A stretch of 64,000 bases of DNA, taken from Parcubacteria bacterium C7867-008 (GTDB lineage: Bacteria; Patescibacteria; Paceibacteria; UBA9973; UBA2103). Below, piece by piece: positions 43,355-50,401 of this stretch. Below the pieces are notes generated by a model. That model was not told where the DNA came from, did no database searches, and worked only from the letters and a program-made list of their open reading frames with translations. The stretch spans positions 62,001 through 126,000 of the forward strand of contig LFCR01000006.1 in NCBI GenBank assembly GCA_001189215.1, in the 5' to 3' direction. How positions within the stretch are numbered: position 1 is the stretch's first letter; every line of letters starts with the position of its first letter. The position numbers and the translations under genes are program-made.

Positions 43355-43406
43355 TATTTAGAGTTTGCAAGGATTTCAAGGACAAGTCTGTAAAACCTTG
43401 ACTGTG

Positions 43407-43433
43407 GTTCCCACGTCGTACCAAACCCCCAGC
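43407..43433 (+). repeat. Array repeat R5 (variant A)
   Basis: Perfect variant A, identical to R1 over 27 bases. The next bases (TCGCTAAC) differ. Confidence 0.95.
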
Positions 43434-43460
43434 TCGCTAACTTTAGTCTACAAACAGAAA

Positions 43461-43494
43461 ACCCACCGACTAGATGGGTAATCCGTAGGTGGGT
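43461..43494 (-). terminator. Terminator of module M5
   Basis: ACCCACC (43461-43467) pairs with GGTGGGT (43488-43494). On the minus strand it is followed by TTTTCTGTTT, matching the direction of the small gene M5. Confidence 0.82.
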
Positions 43495-43501
43495 GATGTG
43501 C

Positions 43502-43648
43502 TCAGGTGAGCTTATCCATCTTCTTGAAGAACCAATCCAGGCCGAGGAGAGAGGCGAAGATCAGTCCATAGCTCCCAGCGAAGATTGCGATTTCAGCTGG
43601 TGTTGCACGCGACTGCTGGTTTGCGAGAACGAGGAGCCCGAAGATCAT
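43502..43648 (-). CDS. Module M5 small membrane protein, 48 residues
   Basis: A short gene in the fifth module: Met-Ile-Phe, a hydrophobic start (IFGLLVLANQQ), a second helix (EIAIFAGSYGLIFASLLGLDWF) and a basic end (KKMDKL). It has AAGGGA 9 bases before the ATG, a minus-strand promoter at 43679-43706 (TTGACA, 16 bases, TAAATT) and its own terminator. These signals make it more credible than its length suggests. Function unknown. Confidence 0.68.
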   Translation of the reverse strand: MIFGLLVLANQQSRATPAEIAIFAGSYGLIFASLLGLDWFFKKMDKLT

Positions 43649-43678
43649 TTGTTTGTCCCTTCTGATCTGTCTAGCAAT

Positions 43679-43706
43679 AATTTACTTCTATTATTGCAAA
43701 TGTCAA
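43679..43706 (-). promoter_or_regulatory. Promoter of module M5
   Basis: On the minus strand, a perfect TTGACA (43706-43701) and TAAATT (43684-43679) are 16 bases apart. It lies inside the module, away from both flanking repeats' promoters. Confidence 0.68.
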
Positions 43707-43729
43707 CTTGAGTAAAGCTTTAAATTTCG

Positions 43730-43756
43730 GTTCGAATATCGTCCCAGACGGCCAGC
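43730..43756 (+). repeat. Array repeat R6 (variant B)
   Basis: Variant B with GACGGCC in place of GACTGCC. It is joined through AA to TTGACT. Confidence 0.95.
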
Positions 43757-43758
43757 AA

Positions 43759-43787
43759 TTGACTTTTAATACATAGTGTGCTATTTT
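43759..43787 (+). promoter_or_regulatory. Promoter fused to repeat R6
   Basis: TTGACT at 43759-43764, 17-base spacer, TATTTT at 43782-43787. It drives the gene at 43820. Confidence 0.75.
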
Positions 43788-43819
43788 AATTTCAGGAATC
43801 ACAGCTCTGGGAGAAGGGT

Positions 43820-44122
43820 ATGGCTCAAGCGGAAGGCGGCGCAAAGCGTCAGCTGACGGTCCGTCTCAAACCGGCAAATCGTGCCGGACTGGACCAACTG
43901 GCAGAGCGAGGGAATGGCAACATCTCCGCGCTCGTCGATCAGGCGGTTGAGGAATTCCTCGCCCGTCGCTCAGGTACGCCGATTGCGGCACAAGGCCCGT
44001 TCGCCTTGGACAGCGCCGACATCGAACGTATCGCACCCGTCGTGAAGGCGATCGGGGCGCCCATTTCGCTCCAAGTCTTTACCGACATCATCGAGGCTCA
44101 ACGGACACAGTCCAAAGCCTGA
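43820..44122 (+). CDS. Module M6 ribbon-helix-helix-like protein
   Basis: 100 residues. The first 50 look like a ribbon-helix-helix (Arc/CopG-type) DNA-binding domain: KRQLTVRLKPANRAGLDQLAERGNGNISALVDQAVEEFL (given in pieces: LTVRLKPANRAGLDQLAE then NISALVDQAVEEFL). The rest is Pro/Ala-rich and helical. GAGAAGGG lies before the ATG. Codons are strongly G+C-rich. No toxin gene is in the same module, so it is not a normal antitoxin pair. Confidence 0.75.
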   Translation: MAQAEGGAKRQLTVRLKPANRAGLDQLAERGNGNISALVDQAVEEFLARRSGTPIAAQGPFALDSADIERIAPVVKAIGAPISLQVFTDIIEAQRTQSKA

Positions 44123-44125
44123 ATC

Positions 44126-44176
44126 AATCCACCATGCAGAAGGACAGAAGGTCCACTTGCGGGTGGATTTTCTGTT
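44126..44176 (+). terminator. Terminator of module M6
   Basis: AATCCACC (44126-44133) pairs with GGTGGATT (44162-44169), and a second inner stem GGACAGAAGGTCC may stack; TTCTGTT follows. Confidence 0.6.
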
Positions 44177-44199
44177 ATATGAGGCTATATCGCAAATTT

Positions 44200-44226
44200 G
44201 TTCGAATATCGTCCCAGACTGCCAGC
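44200..44226 (+). repeat. Array repeat R7 (variant B)
   Basis: Identical to R2 over the 27 bases, joined through AA to TTGACT. Confidence 0.95.
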
Positions 44227-44228
44227 AA

Positions 44229-44256
44229 TTGACTTTTTCATATTTGAATATATATT
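44229..44256 (+). promoter_or_regulatory. Promoter fused to repeat R7
   Basis: TTGACT at 44229-44234, 16-base spacer, TATATT at 44251-44256. It drives the gene at 44293. Confidence 0.75.
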
Positions 44257-44292
44257 CACATCAGATTGAAACTCGAAAGCGAGGAATTCCTC

Positions 44293-44886
44293 ATGATTCG
44301 CAACCTGATACGGCCCAATGCCCACTTCGTGGTGGGTGAGCATGAAGGCCGAAAAGTCTTCACGCTCGGCAACATCCGGTTCCCATTACTGCCGGTCGAA
44401 ACCGTTCTGGAGTCAGAACGCACCTTTGTGAACATCGACGTATTCCGCAGGGACGGTTCGAAGCTGTCGGGTATGATTCGGGTGTCTACGGATTTCCCGA
44501 ATGGTGTCGCTGGCACGCCGCCGTATTTCGACATGTACGACATGAAGCTACGGCGCGAGACCGAACTTCAGGCCGAGAGCTTCGAGGAAGGGGATCTGCT
44601 CTACCTGACGAATCTTCCGTTCAGGTTCGGGGAATCCCTTCTCAAGCAGCTCGGCGAGCAGGCTGACGTCTGCAGGGAATACATCGAGCGACACAAGCTA
44701 TTGCTCGATGATGTCTTCCGAAGATGCGAAGCGATCAGGACTGATAACGGAGCTGAGCTCACGGACGATCAGACCAACATGATCTTCGGGCAGTTCTACC
44801 GATCGGTCGGCGAATTGTTTCAGGAGCTGAAAGAGCGCACCGACCTGCCCGAGCTGTTCGAGCTTCGGGAGACGGAACCGGCCTGA
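44293..44886 (+). CDS. Module M7 protein, unknown, 197 residues
   Basis: Unrecognised soluble protein. The ATG at 44293 has GAGG upstream; an earlier TTG at 44266 would add nine residues. The first half is beta-rich (EGRKVFTLGNIRFPLLPVET), the second helical with heptads (LLKQLGEQADVCREYIERHKLLLD). G+C-rich codons. It has its own promoter and terminator. Confidence 0.68.
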   Translation: MIRNLIRPNAHFVVGEHEGRKVFTLGNIRFPLLPVETVLESERTFVNIDVFRRDGSKLSGMIRVSTDFPNGVAGTPPYFDMYDMKLRRETELQAESFEEGDLLYLTNLPFRFGESLLKQLGEQADVCREYIERHKLLLDDVFRRCEAIRTDNGAELTDDQTNMIFGQFYRSVGELFQELKERTDLPELFELRETEPA

Positions 44887-44907
44887 TCGCTCTTCACGAA
44901 CCTTAAG

Positions 44908-44946
44908 AGACCCTGTCCAGATCTGATCTGGCAGGGTCTTTCTTTA
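44908..44946 (+). terminator. Terminator of module M7
   Basis: AGACCCTG (44908-44915) pairs with CAGGGTCT (44932-44939), with CCAGAT/ATCTGG extending the stem, followed by TTCTTT. Confidence 0.88.
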
Positions 44947-44951
44947 TAAAA

Positions 44952-44978
44952 GTTCCCACGTCGTACCAAACCCTCAGC
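44952..44978 (+). repeat. Array repeat R8 (variant A)
   Basis: Variant A with T at position 23 (CCCTCAGC), joined through AA to TTGACT. Confidence 0.95.
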
Positions 44979-44980
44979 AA

Positions 44981-45008
44981 TTGACTTTTTATAATATAAG
45001 TGTATTAT
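44981..45008 (+). promoter_or_regulatory. Promoter fused to repeat R8
   Basis: TTGACT at 44981-44986, 16-base spacer, TATTAT at 45003-45008. It drives the gene at 45083. Confidence 0.75.
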
Positions 45009-45082
45009 ACATTTACTAACCATGTGGTTAGCTTTCAGACCCGGATGGGTTCAGAGAGACGGATGTCTCAGAAAGATCAAAC

Positions 45083-45505
45083 ATGTTCTCTAGAAAAGCA
45101 AAGAAGCCAGGCTCAAATCTTGAGCGAATCTTAAGTGAGTTTCCATGGCTTTGGGCAGTTCGCCAGCAGTGGGTAGAGCCCGAAGAAGGACATTTCCTTC
45201 ACATTAGTGCTGGTGACGCCAATCTACATTTTCTCAAATTTGGGATCCTTGGACGAAGAGGATCCTTCAAGCAGGGGGGAGTCTGGATCGTCTCACGCTC
45301 GGGAAAGACGACCTCCATCGACCAGGTTAACGTCGTTGAATATCGTCAGTGGTTCACTGATCAGATGTTTGAGGCCCGTCCTGACGAAACCTTCCAGATC
45401 ACCCATCTGGTGCTTGATAGCAGGGAGTGGAATCAGGTTCAGATATTCCGTATGCCACCCCAGTTCGATCCTGAACACGTCTCATGGTTTAGTGGAAACT
45501 ACTGA
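45083..45505 (+). CDS. Module M8 protein, unknown, 140 residues
   Basis: Unrecognised soluble protein, rich in Trp and aromatic residues (FPWLWAVRQQWVEP), with no signal peptide and no Cys. It has an unusually long leader from the R8 promoter (about 65 bases) and its own terminator at 45521-45550. Codons are nearer to the host than those of M1, M3, M6 or M7. Confidence 0.65.
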   Translation: MFSRKAKKPGSNLERILSEFPWLWAVRQQWVEPEEGHFLHISAGDANLHFLKFGILGRRGSFKQGGVWIVSRSGKTTSIDQVNVVEYRQWFTDQMFEARPDETFQITHLVLDSREWNQVQIFRMPPQFDPEHVSWFSGNY

Positions 45506-45520
45506 CCATACACGCATGTT

Positions 45521-45550
45521 GGCCGCCTCAATCCTGGGGCGGCCTTTTAA
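45521..45550 (+). terminator. Terminator of module M8
   Basis: GGCCGCC (45521-45527) pairs with GGCGGCC (45538-45544), followed by TTTTAA. Confidence 0.85.
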
Positions 45551-45562
45551 TTACACAAATTT

Positions 45563-45589
45563 GTTCGAATATCGTCCCAGACGGCCAGG
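45563..45589 (+). repeat. Array repeat R9 (variant B, last copy)
   Basis: Variant B with G instead of C at the last base. It closes module M8. What follows is not a complete gene. Confidence 0.93.
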
Positions 45590-45690
45590 GCTCCTGGAAG
45601 CTGGTCGAGATCTCGATAATCCCAGCCGGAGTCCCATCCTTTTCTACGATGAGGTGAACGAAGCCGATGAAACGCAAAAAAGTAGATCAT
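45590..45690 (-). pseudogene. Gene remnant at the distal end of the array
   Basis: On the minus strand the segment reads as a fragment without a start codon, G+C-rich in third positions: FVHLIVEKDGTPAGIIEIS followed by TSFQEPWPSGTIFE, which runs into R9. It looks like the end of a protein gene cut by the recombination that set the array's right border. The alternative frame (RKGWDSGWDYRDLDQLPG then LAVWDDIRT) is also open, so the frame is uncertain. An AAAACCGCC/GGCGGCTTTT hairpin (45714-45738) separates it from the next gene. Confidence 0.45.
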
Positions 45691-45713
45691 ATGCACGTAT
45701 GCAAATAAATGAA

Positions 45714-45740
45714 AAACCGCCGTACGGCGGCTTTTCATTT
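45714..45740. terminator. Bidirectional terminator
   Basis: AAAACCGCCGTACGGCGGCTTTT is a nearly perfect palindrome with T-runs both ways; it may end the L,D-transpeptidase gene. Confidence 0.75.
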
Positions 45741-45770
45741 CATCGCAGTTTGATGCGTGCGAGTACGTAA

Positions 45771-46619
45771 CTAATCTTGAACCAAGACCGTAGTGCCAAG
45801 CGGAGTCCACTCATACAGCTTCTTAGCTATATCAGGAGGGAGGTTCACACACCCATGAGACCATTGTTTCCCAAACATTGTGTGCCAGTAAGCACCGTGT
45901 ATGGCTCCTCCTTCTTTCGTGAAGTATATATTCCATGGCACCCCGGGCAGATCATAATACTGATCCGATATACCCGGAAGAGGTCCTTGCATGTAGCGGC
46001 TCGGCGTCTTTCGATACACCGTAAAGATACCTCGAGGGGTAGGTGTAAGATCAAGCCCTGTCGAGATTGATGCTTGCAGGAAAAGCGAGCCCCCATCATA
46101 GGCATACAAGACCTGTTCGGAACGATCAATAAGGATTCGTTTCGTAGTGCTGGAAACAGTTGCGGGAGAGTGTTCTTCAGTCGGTATATCGAAAACTGGG
46201 CCCGTAACCTCGGAAGCTACATACCAGGTGTCATGTATGCGCTCTGGATACCGTACCCATTCGTTGAAGACAACCTCATGCCATTCTCGGCCCGTAGTGT
46301 CGATAACTGTAGTCGTACCGACTGCAAGCACGATCCCTGAACGAAGCTTGGCAACTATAGGAGCCGTGGTGGTCGGTGCTGAACGGGCATTCGCACATGA
46401 GCCGACAAGGTATGGATCGCACCCTTCGATAATCTCCACGTAGTGAACCGAAGAAACAGGAGTTTCTTGGATTTGCGATACATCCGGCACTATGTCTATC
46501 AGGGTTGATTCACTTGAGAGAGTTGGAAAGGAAAGCGAGAGAGCGATAATCCCTAAACAAAATAAAGCCAACCCCACCAGAGGCTTCGCTCTGCGAATTT
46601 GTGCCAGAAACGCGTGCAT
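45771..46619 (-). CDS. L,D-transpeptidase (YkuD)
   Basis: Cross-links or attaches peptidoglycan through 3-3 bonds outside the cell. 282 residues: an N-terminal membrane anchor (about 13-32), an SH3-like region with RSAPTTTAPIVAKLRSG (about 76-92), then the YkuD domain with HGAYWHTMFGKQWSHGCVNL, which gives the catalytic Cys (SHGCVNL) and His. The upstream gap and the terminator at 45714 bracket it. It is the first host-type gene after the array. Confidence 0.92.
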   Translation of the reverse strand: MHAFLAQIRRAKPLVGLALFCLGIIALSLSFPTLSSESTLIDIVPDVSQIQETPVSSVHYVEIIEGCDPYLVGSCANARSAPTTTAPIVAKLRSGIVLAVGTTTVIDTTGREWHEVVFNEWVRYPERIHDTWYVASEVTGPVFDIPTEEHSPATVSSTTKRILIDRSEQVLYAYDGGSLFLQASISTGLDLTPTPRGIFTVYRKTPSRYMQGPLPGISDQYYDLPGVPWNIYFTKEGGAIHGAYWHTMFGKQWSHGCVNLPPDIAKKLYEWTPLGTTVLVQD

Positions 46620-46749
46620 ATTCAGACTATATACCCTTAAGGAAGTTTTTAGCTAAATGTACAATTTCAAATATGAATCACATATCTAAACTTATTTCTG
46701 TTGGTACAGCCAATAGAAGGTTTCTAAACCTCACTGATATAATTACTTG

Positions 46750-47154
46750 ATGGAGAATTATTTGAGGTATAAGGAATATCGAAAGCCTACATGGGCTCCT
46801 CCTTCTTGGGTGTTCGCACCTGTATGGACGATTCTGTACCTACTGATCGGAATTTCTTTTGGGTATGTATTTTTCTTGTATCTTAACAAAACTCTTCCTT
46901 TCATCGTGCTACTCCCATTTCTTTTGAATTTGCTCTTCAATTTCTCCTATACTCCTATACAGTTCCGATTACGAAATTTCTCCCTCGCACTTATAGATAT
47001 AGTTCTTGTGGACATTACCCTAGTCTGGGCACTTTTGTCTGTACACACACATGTACCTTGGGTTGTCTATATAAACCTTCCGTATCTCGCATGGGTGTTG
47101 TTTGCTACTGTTCTTCAGATTTCAGTAACCGTATTGAATAGCAAAAGAAGGTAA
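46750..47154 (+). CDS. TspO/MBR family protein, copy 1
   Basis: 134 residues, five helices. The N-terminal motif KPTWAPPSWVFAPVWTILYLLIG (shown as KPTWAPPSWVF) and the later NLLFNFSYTPIQFRLRN are TspO signatures. These proteins bind tetrapyrroles and act in stress sensing. A TATAAT box 8-13 bases before the ATG gives a leaderless start. The next gene, convergent, encodes a PNPOx-like protein; a similar pair occurs at 52.6-53.7 kb. Confidence 0.88.
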   Translation: MENYLRYKEYRKPTWAPPSWVFAPVWTILYLLIGISFGYVFFLYLNKTLPFIVLLPFLLNLLFNFSYTPIQFRLRNFSLALIDIVLVDITLVWALLSVHTHVPWVVYINLPYLAWVLFATVLQISVTVLNSKRR

Positions 47155-47188
47155 TATCGTTAGGCTCTGGTGGTCTTGTACTCTCTAA

Positions 47189-47662
47189 TTACGTGTCGCT
47201 TTGCAACACACTAGAGAAAGCTTCCTTTGAGGCATTTGTTTCACTGAAGTCACCAAAACGAATCCACGTTGGAACGAGCTTGAAGAGTAATGGTTTTGCT
47301 GCATCCATGTGTGTTATCGGTGCTGATGGTTTTCCTTCAGGGAAGAGTCGTGAGGTGAGCTCAGAGAGCATCGGACCAAAGGTGGCCGTGTCTGTGATTT
47401 CTTCAAACACACCTTCGATCTGCAGCGTCTGATTCTTTTCAGTGTCGGTTACTACGAATGCTGCCTGAGGATGTGAATGCATATCACTCACCTTGCGTGT
47501 GTTTGCAAGAGTGAGGAGATATACAGATAGGGAATCATCGCATGAGTAATAAAGCGTTCGAACGCGTGGAGTTCCTTCCGCAGATACTGTTGCAAGAGAG
47601 CCGCAGGAATGCGCTTTAAGAAAGGTCAAAGCATCAGATCTTTGCATTTGTGGTGTATTCAT
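47189..47662 (-). CDS. Pyridoxamine 5'-phosphate oxidase-family protein, copy 1
   Basis: 157 residues. A split beta-barrel flavin-binding fold: ALTFLKAHSCGSLATVSAEGTPRVRTLYY at the start (in short LATVSAEGTPRVR), LTLANTRKVSDM in the middle and PTWIRFGDF near the end. It probably binds FMN, F420 or haem; the substrate is unknown. It is clearly related to the protein at 52649-53122, sharing the motifs GTPR, STRKV/NTRKV and PTWIR-GDF. Confidence 0.85.
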   Translation of the reverse strand: MNTPQMQRSDALTFLKAHSCGSLATVSAEGTPRVRTLYYSCDDSLSVYLLTLANTRKVSDMHSHPQAAFVVTDTEKNQTLQIEGVFEEITDTATFGPMLSELTSRLFPEGKPSAPITHMDAAKPLLFKLVPTWIRFGDFSETNASKEAFSSVLQSDT

Positions 47663-47767
47663 TGCATAAGTATACACGCTGTAAGAATGTTCGATATCCT
47701 CTTAAATAACGAGCGAGGGCGGACAAGGTACCCTCCAATAGGTAAAGGTTGATGCTACCATTTCAAT

Positions 47768-48367
47768 ATGTTTGATCTGAGGATATATATAGTCATAGTT
47801 GCTTCTGTCCTGGCAGTCATTGGCAACGTCTCCTATCTTAGGGATGTCCTTACCGAGAAGGTAAAACCGCATCCGTACACCTGGTTTATATGGTCAATAG
47901 TGTCTATGACAACATTCTTCGGTGGACTCGCAAAAGGTGCGGGTATTGGAGTTATACCCACAGGTATCGCTGAATGCTTTACGATCATCATCTTCCTTCT
48001 CTCGCTCAAGTATGTATTTAAGGATCGTGCCCTGCATATTCGAGCCATCGATACGTACTTTCTTGTTGCTGCGTTGTTGGGGCTTATTCCGTGGTTCCTT
48101 ACCAAGGACCCAACTATTTCTGTAGTCATTGTGGTTGTGATAGATATCATTGCCTTCATTCCAACACTTCGAAAGACTTGGGAGCATCCTGAAACGGAGA
48201 AGCCGCTTCTCTATGGTATGAATGTCGGACGCCACGTACTCACTCTACTGTCCCTAAGTTCATACAATATCGCCACCACTATTCATTCGATTGCGATGAT
48301 TGTTACGAATACGCTTATGGTGTTTTTCATTCGAAGAAAAGGGTTAAGAATAACAGAGTCCACCTGA
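47768..48367 (+). CDS. Multi-helix membrane protein, unknown
   Basis: 199 residues with six or seven helices. The motifs GNVSYLRDVL and PHPYTWFIWSIVSMTTFFGG at the start and a similar PTLRKTWEHPETEKPLLYGM later suggest two related halves, as in PQ-loop/SWEET-type transporters, but I cannot assign it. It is a single gene on the plus strand with no obvious partner. Confidence 0.6.
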   Translation: MFDLRIYIVIVASVLAVIGNVSYLRDVLTEKVKPHPYTWFIWSIVSMTTFFGGLAKGAGIGVIPTGIAECFTIIIFLLSLKYVFKDRALHIRAIDTYFLVAALLGLIPWFLTKDPTISVVIVVVIDIIAFIPTLRKTWEHPETEKPLLYGMNVGRHVLTLLSLSSYNIATTIHSIAMIVTNTLMVFFIRRKGLRITEST

Positions 48368-48515
48368 AAGAAATATATTCACCTTAAACGGTGTACTAGA
48401 TAGGGAATAGCATAGTGAAATATTTATAAAAATCTACCATTTAAACCCATGAGCGATATCAGACTCATCTTTCTGCGTGGAGAGGGGTCTGCGCTACCTG
48501 CGCTACACTAGACCT

Positions 48516-49088
48516 ATGCACGACCAAGTTTCAACAGACGAAGAGCTTGCAGCGCTCGTGCAGCGTGGTGATGTTGAACGATTCGGTATGCTTATGGTTC
48601 GGTATGAGCCAAAGTTGATGAGATACGGTTCACGCTTCCTTGCGCAAACCGATGACATTCGAGAGATCGTTCAAGACGTCTTTATTAAGACGTACCAGGA
48701 TATACAGTCCTTTGATACCACTCAAAGATTTTCACCGTGGATTTATCGCATAGCGCATAATACGTTTGCAAATGAATTACGACGAAAGAGTCGTAACCCT
48801 ATACGCCTTCCTGATTTCGACATATTACTAAGTCATTCTGCTGCGATAGAATCGTCTGATAGTGAAAGCGAACGGGCCAGTCTGGCTCGCATGGTAGAAA
48901 GAGGGTTGAATAGTATCTCACCTAAATATCGGGAAGTCCTGGTACTCTATTTTATGGAAGAACTCTCCTATAAGGAGATAGCCGATGTTCTCCGAGTGCC
49001 CGTTAATACCGTTGGTGTGCGGCTTGCTCGAGCAAAATCGGCTCTTAAAGCTTCTTATACGGAGCGCAACATATCCTATGAACAATAA
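48516..49088 (+). CDS. ECF-type sigma factor
   Basis: 190 residues from the ATG at 48516. Region 2 spans about residues 25-95 (FLAQTDDIREIVQDVFIKTYQDIQSF and FSPWIYRIAHN in short), region 4 about 130-180 with the helix-turn-helix ELSYKEIADVLRVPVNTVGVRLARAKSAL. It redirects RNA polymerase to stress promoters. The next gene starts inside this one (11-base overlap) and encodes a membrane protein that may act as its anti-sigma factor. Confidence 0.92.
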   Translation: MHDQVSTDEELAALVQRGDVERFGMLMVRYEPKLMRYGSRFLAQTDDIREIVQDVFIKTYQDIQSFDTTQRFSPWIYRIAHNTFANELRRKSRNPIRLPDFDILLSHSAAIESSDSESERASLARMVERGLNSISPKYREVLVLYFMEELSYKEIADVLRVPVNTVGVRLARAKSALKASYTERNISYEQ

Positions 49089-49800
49089 TTCACAACATGA
49101 TCAGTTTCAGAACGAAGTCTTGGAACGTATTCGTTCTGGACAGCTTCAGATGAAGCCACGGTTATTTTTTGTGCTCAAGTCAGTATGTATCATTTTGATT
49201 ACAGTATTCATTCTCCTTATATCAGTGTGGCTCGTAAGTTTCATATCATTTGGTCTCCGTCTTACCGGTAATGAGTCTTTGCTCGGTTTCGGAGCGAAAG
49301 GGTCACTTATCTTCCTAGTACTCTTCCCATGGTGGCTTGCGCTCCTGGATCTTGGATTGGTCGCGTTGTTAGCGTGGCTGGTGCGTCGCTTTTCATTCGG
49401 ATACCGAAGACCTCTCTTATATCTCTTAATAGCTTTGACAGTCTGTGGCGCAGCTTCAGGTCTCTTGTTCGATCGGGAGACGCGATTCCACGATGATCGT
49501 TTTGAAGAAGCTGAGGCCGGAGAATTATTCGGTCCTCTAGAGTCCTTATATGAGAGCGCTCATTTGAAAGCACCTGAAGAGCATGGTGTGTATCGTGGAT
49601 TTGTTCTGGATATTGGTGAACGATCCTTCACACTCACTCATGATGATAACGATAATGATGAAGATGACGGAGAATGGACGGTGCTACCGCCAACCAATTT
49701 CGATATGAAGATGATACGAATTGGGGATAGGGTATATGTTGCAGGGGAGCGTGAAGATCAAGAAATAGAGGCGTACGGTCTACGTATCCTAGACCGTTAG
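49078..49800 (+). CDS. Membrane protein coupled to the sigma factor, putative anti-sigma factor
   Basis: 240 residues from the ATG at 49078. An N-terminal cytoplasmic segment of about 30 residues (QNEVLERIRSGQLQMKPRLF), four helices (about 25-50, 65-85, 90-108 and 115-130), and a C-terminal exported domain rich in Asp and Glu (HDDNDNDEDDGEW). The N-terminus is short for a zinc anti-sigma domain and has no HxxxCxxC motif. The overlap with the sigma gene suggests that it controls the sigma factor; this is inference. Confidence 0.65.
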   Translation: MNNNSQHDQFQNEVLERIRSGQLQMKPRLFFVLKSVCIILITVFILLISVWLVSFISFGLRLTGNESLLGFGAKGSLIFLVLFPWWLALLDLGLVALLAWLVRRFSFGYRRPLLYLLIALTVCGAASGLLFDRETRFHDDRFEEAEAGELFGPLESLYESAHLKAPEEHGVYRGFVLDIGERSFTLTHDDNDNDEDDGEWTVLPPTNFDMKMIRIGDRVYVAGEREDQEIEAYGLRILDR

Positions 49801-49840
49801 CAGAATGAAATAAAAGAGTGCTGTCAGGTGTACTACGAGT

Positions 49841-50035
49841 ATGTCTACACAAACTCTTACCTACGCGCTGTATGTCTGTCTCGAATGCGGATGGATATAT
49901 GACGAAACGCTCGGCATGCCTGAGCGCGGTATCCCACCAGGAACTAAATGGGAGACTCTCCCTGATGATTTTAAATGTGGTGACTGTGATATTCAGAAGC
50001 GCGATACCCATATGTGGCAGAAACTTCCCGTATGA
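49841..50035 (+). CDS. Rubredoxin
   Basis: 64 residues. Two Cys-x-x-Cys knuckles (VCLECGWIYDE and KCGDCDIQK) bind one iron; the spacing and GIPPGTKWETLPDDF between them are typical of rubredoxin. A small cytosolic one-electron carrier. It heads a redox cluster: the next frames encode an exported Pro-rich protein, ApbE, an MsrQ-like membrane protein and an FNR-type reductase. Confidence 0.95.
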   Translation: MSTQTLTYALYVCLECGWIYDETLGMPERGIPPGTKWETLPDDFKCGDCDIQKRDTHMWQKLPV

Positions 50036-50397
50036 AAAAGGATACCAAGATATTTTTCTCCACCGTTTTGGGTATACCGTTATTTTTGAGTGCAGTATGG
50101 GGAGTACATGCCGCCGACGAAAGGAGTACTGTGGTCTTTCAACGTGATGAGACTATAGAAGTTACCCCTGAAATTCCTGAGCCAATCGAAGCACCTAAGC
50201 AGGTGGCTATCGCAACAGTGACCCCAAAAGCTCCTGTTCAAAAACCTAAGGCAGTAAAGGTTGCAGTGCAGCCTGTGGTAGTTCCACCGCCAGAAGTTGC
50301 ACCTGTCGTTGCTGTGGTTATTGAGCCATCATCTCCGGAGCCAGCTCCTAAGAAGCCAGTCGCTGTGAAGAAGTCTCGTCGTACACGCGCAAGTTAA
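50032..50397 (+). CDS. Exported Pro/Val/Lys-rich protein
   Basis: 121 residues from the ATG at 50032, which overlaps the rubredoxin stop (ATGA). A signal peptide (FFSTVLGIPLFLSAVWGVHAA) precedes a low-complexity part rich in Pro, Val and Lys (PAPKKPVAVKKSRRTR at the end). It may span the wall or bind a charged polymer. There are no Cys or cofactor motifs, so its place in the redox cluster is unclear. Confidence 0.65.
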   Translation: MKKDTKIFFSTVLGIPLFLSAVWGVHAADERSTVVFQRDETIEVTPEIPEPIEAPKQVAIATVTPKAPVQKPKAVKVAVQPVVVPPPEVAPVVAVVIEPSSPEPAPKKPVAVKKSRRTRAS

Positions 50398-50401
50398 TGC
50401 C

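Noticed and set aside
43820..44122. Antitoxin of a type II pair
   Set aside because: The ribbon-helix-helix gene is alone in its module with no small toxin gene between R6 and R7.
38979..45589. True integron attC sites
   Set aside because: The 27-bp repeats start with GTT but do not continue as RRRY, have no matching RYYYAAC core 50-130 bases away and no imperfect palindrome around them. No IntI-type tyrosine recombinase is in the window.
38979..45589. CRISPR array
   Set aside because: The spacing is 0.3-1.5 kb and irregular, each interval holds a gene, and no cas genes are seen.
38979..45589. Xer/dif-like sites
   Set aside because: The repeat is the right length (about 28 bp) but has no 11-6-11 partial dyad and no similarity to known dif arms.
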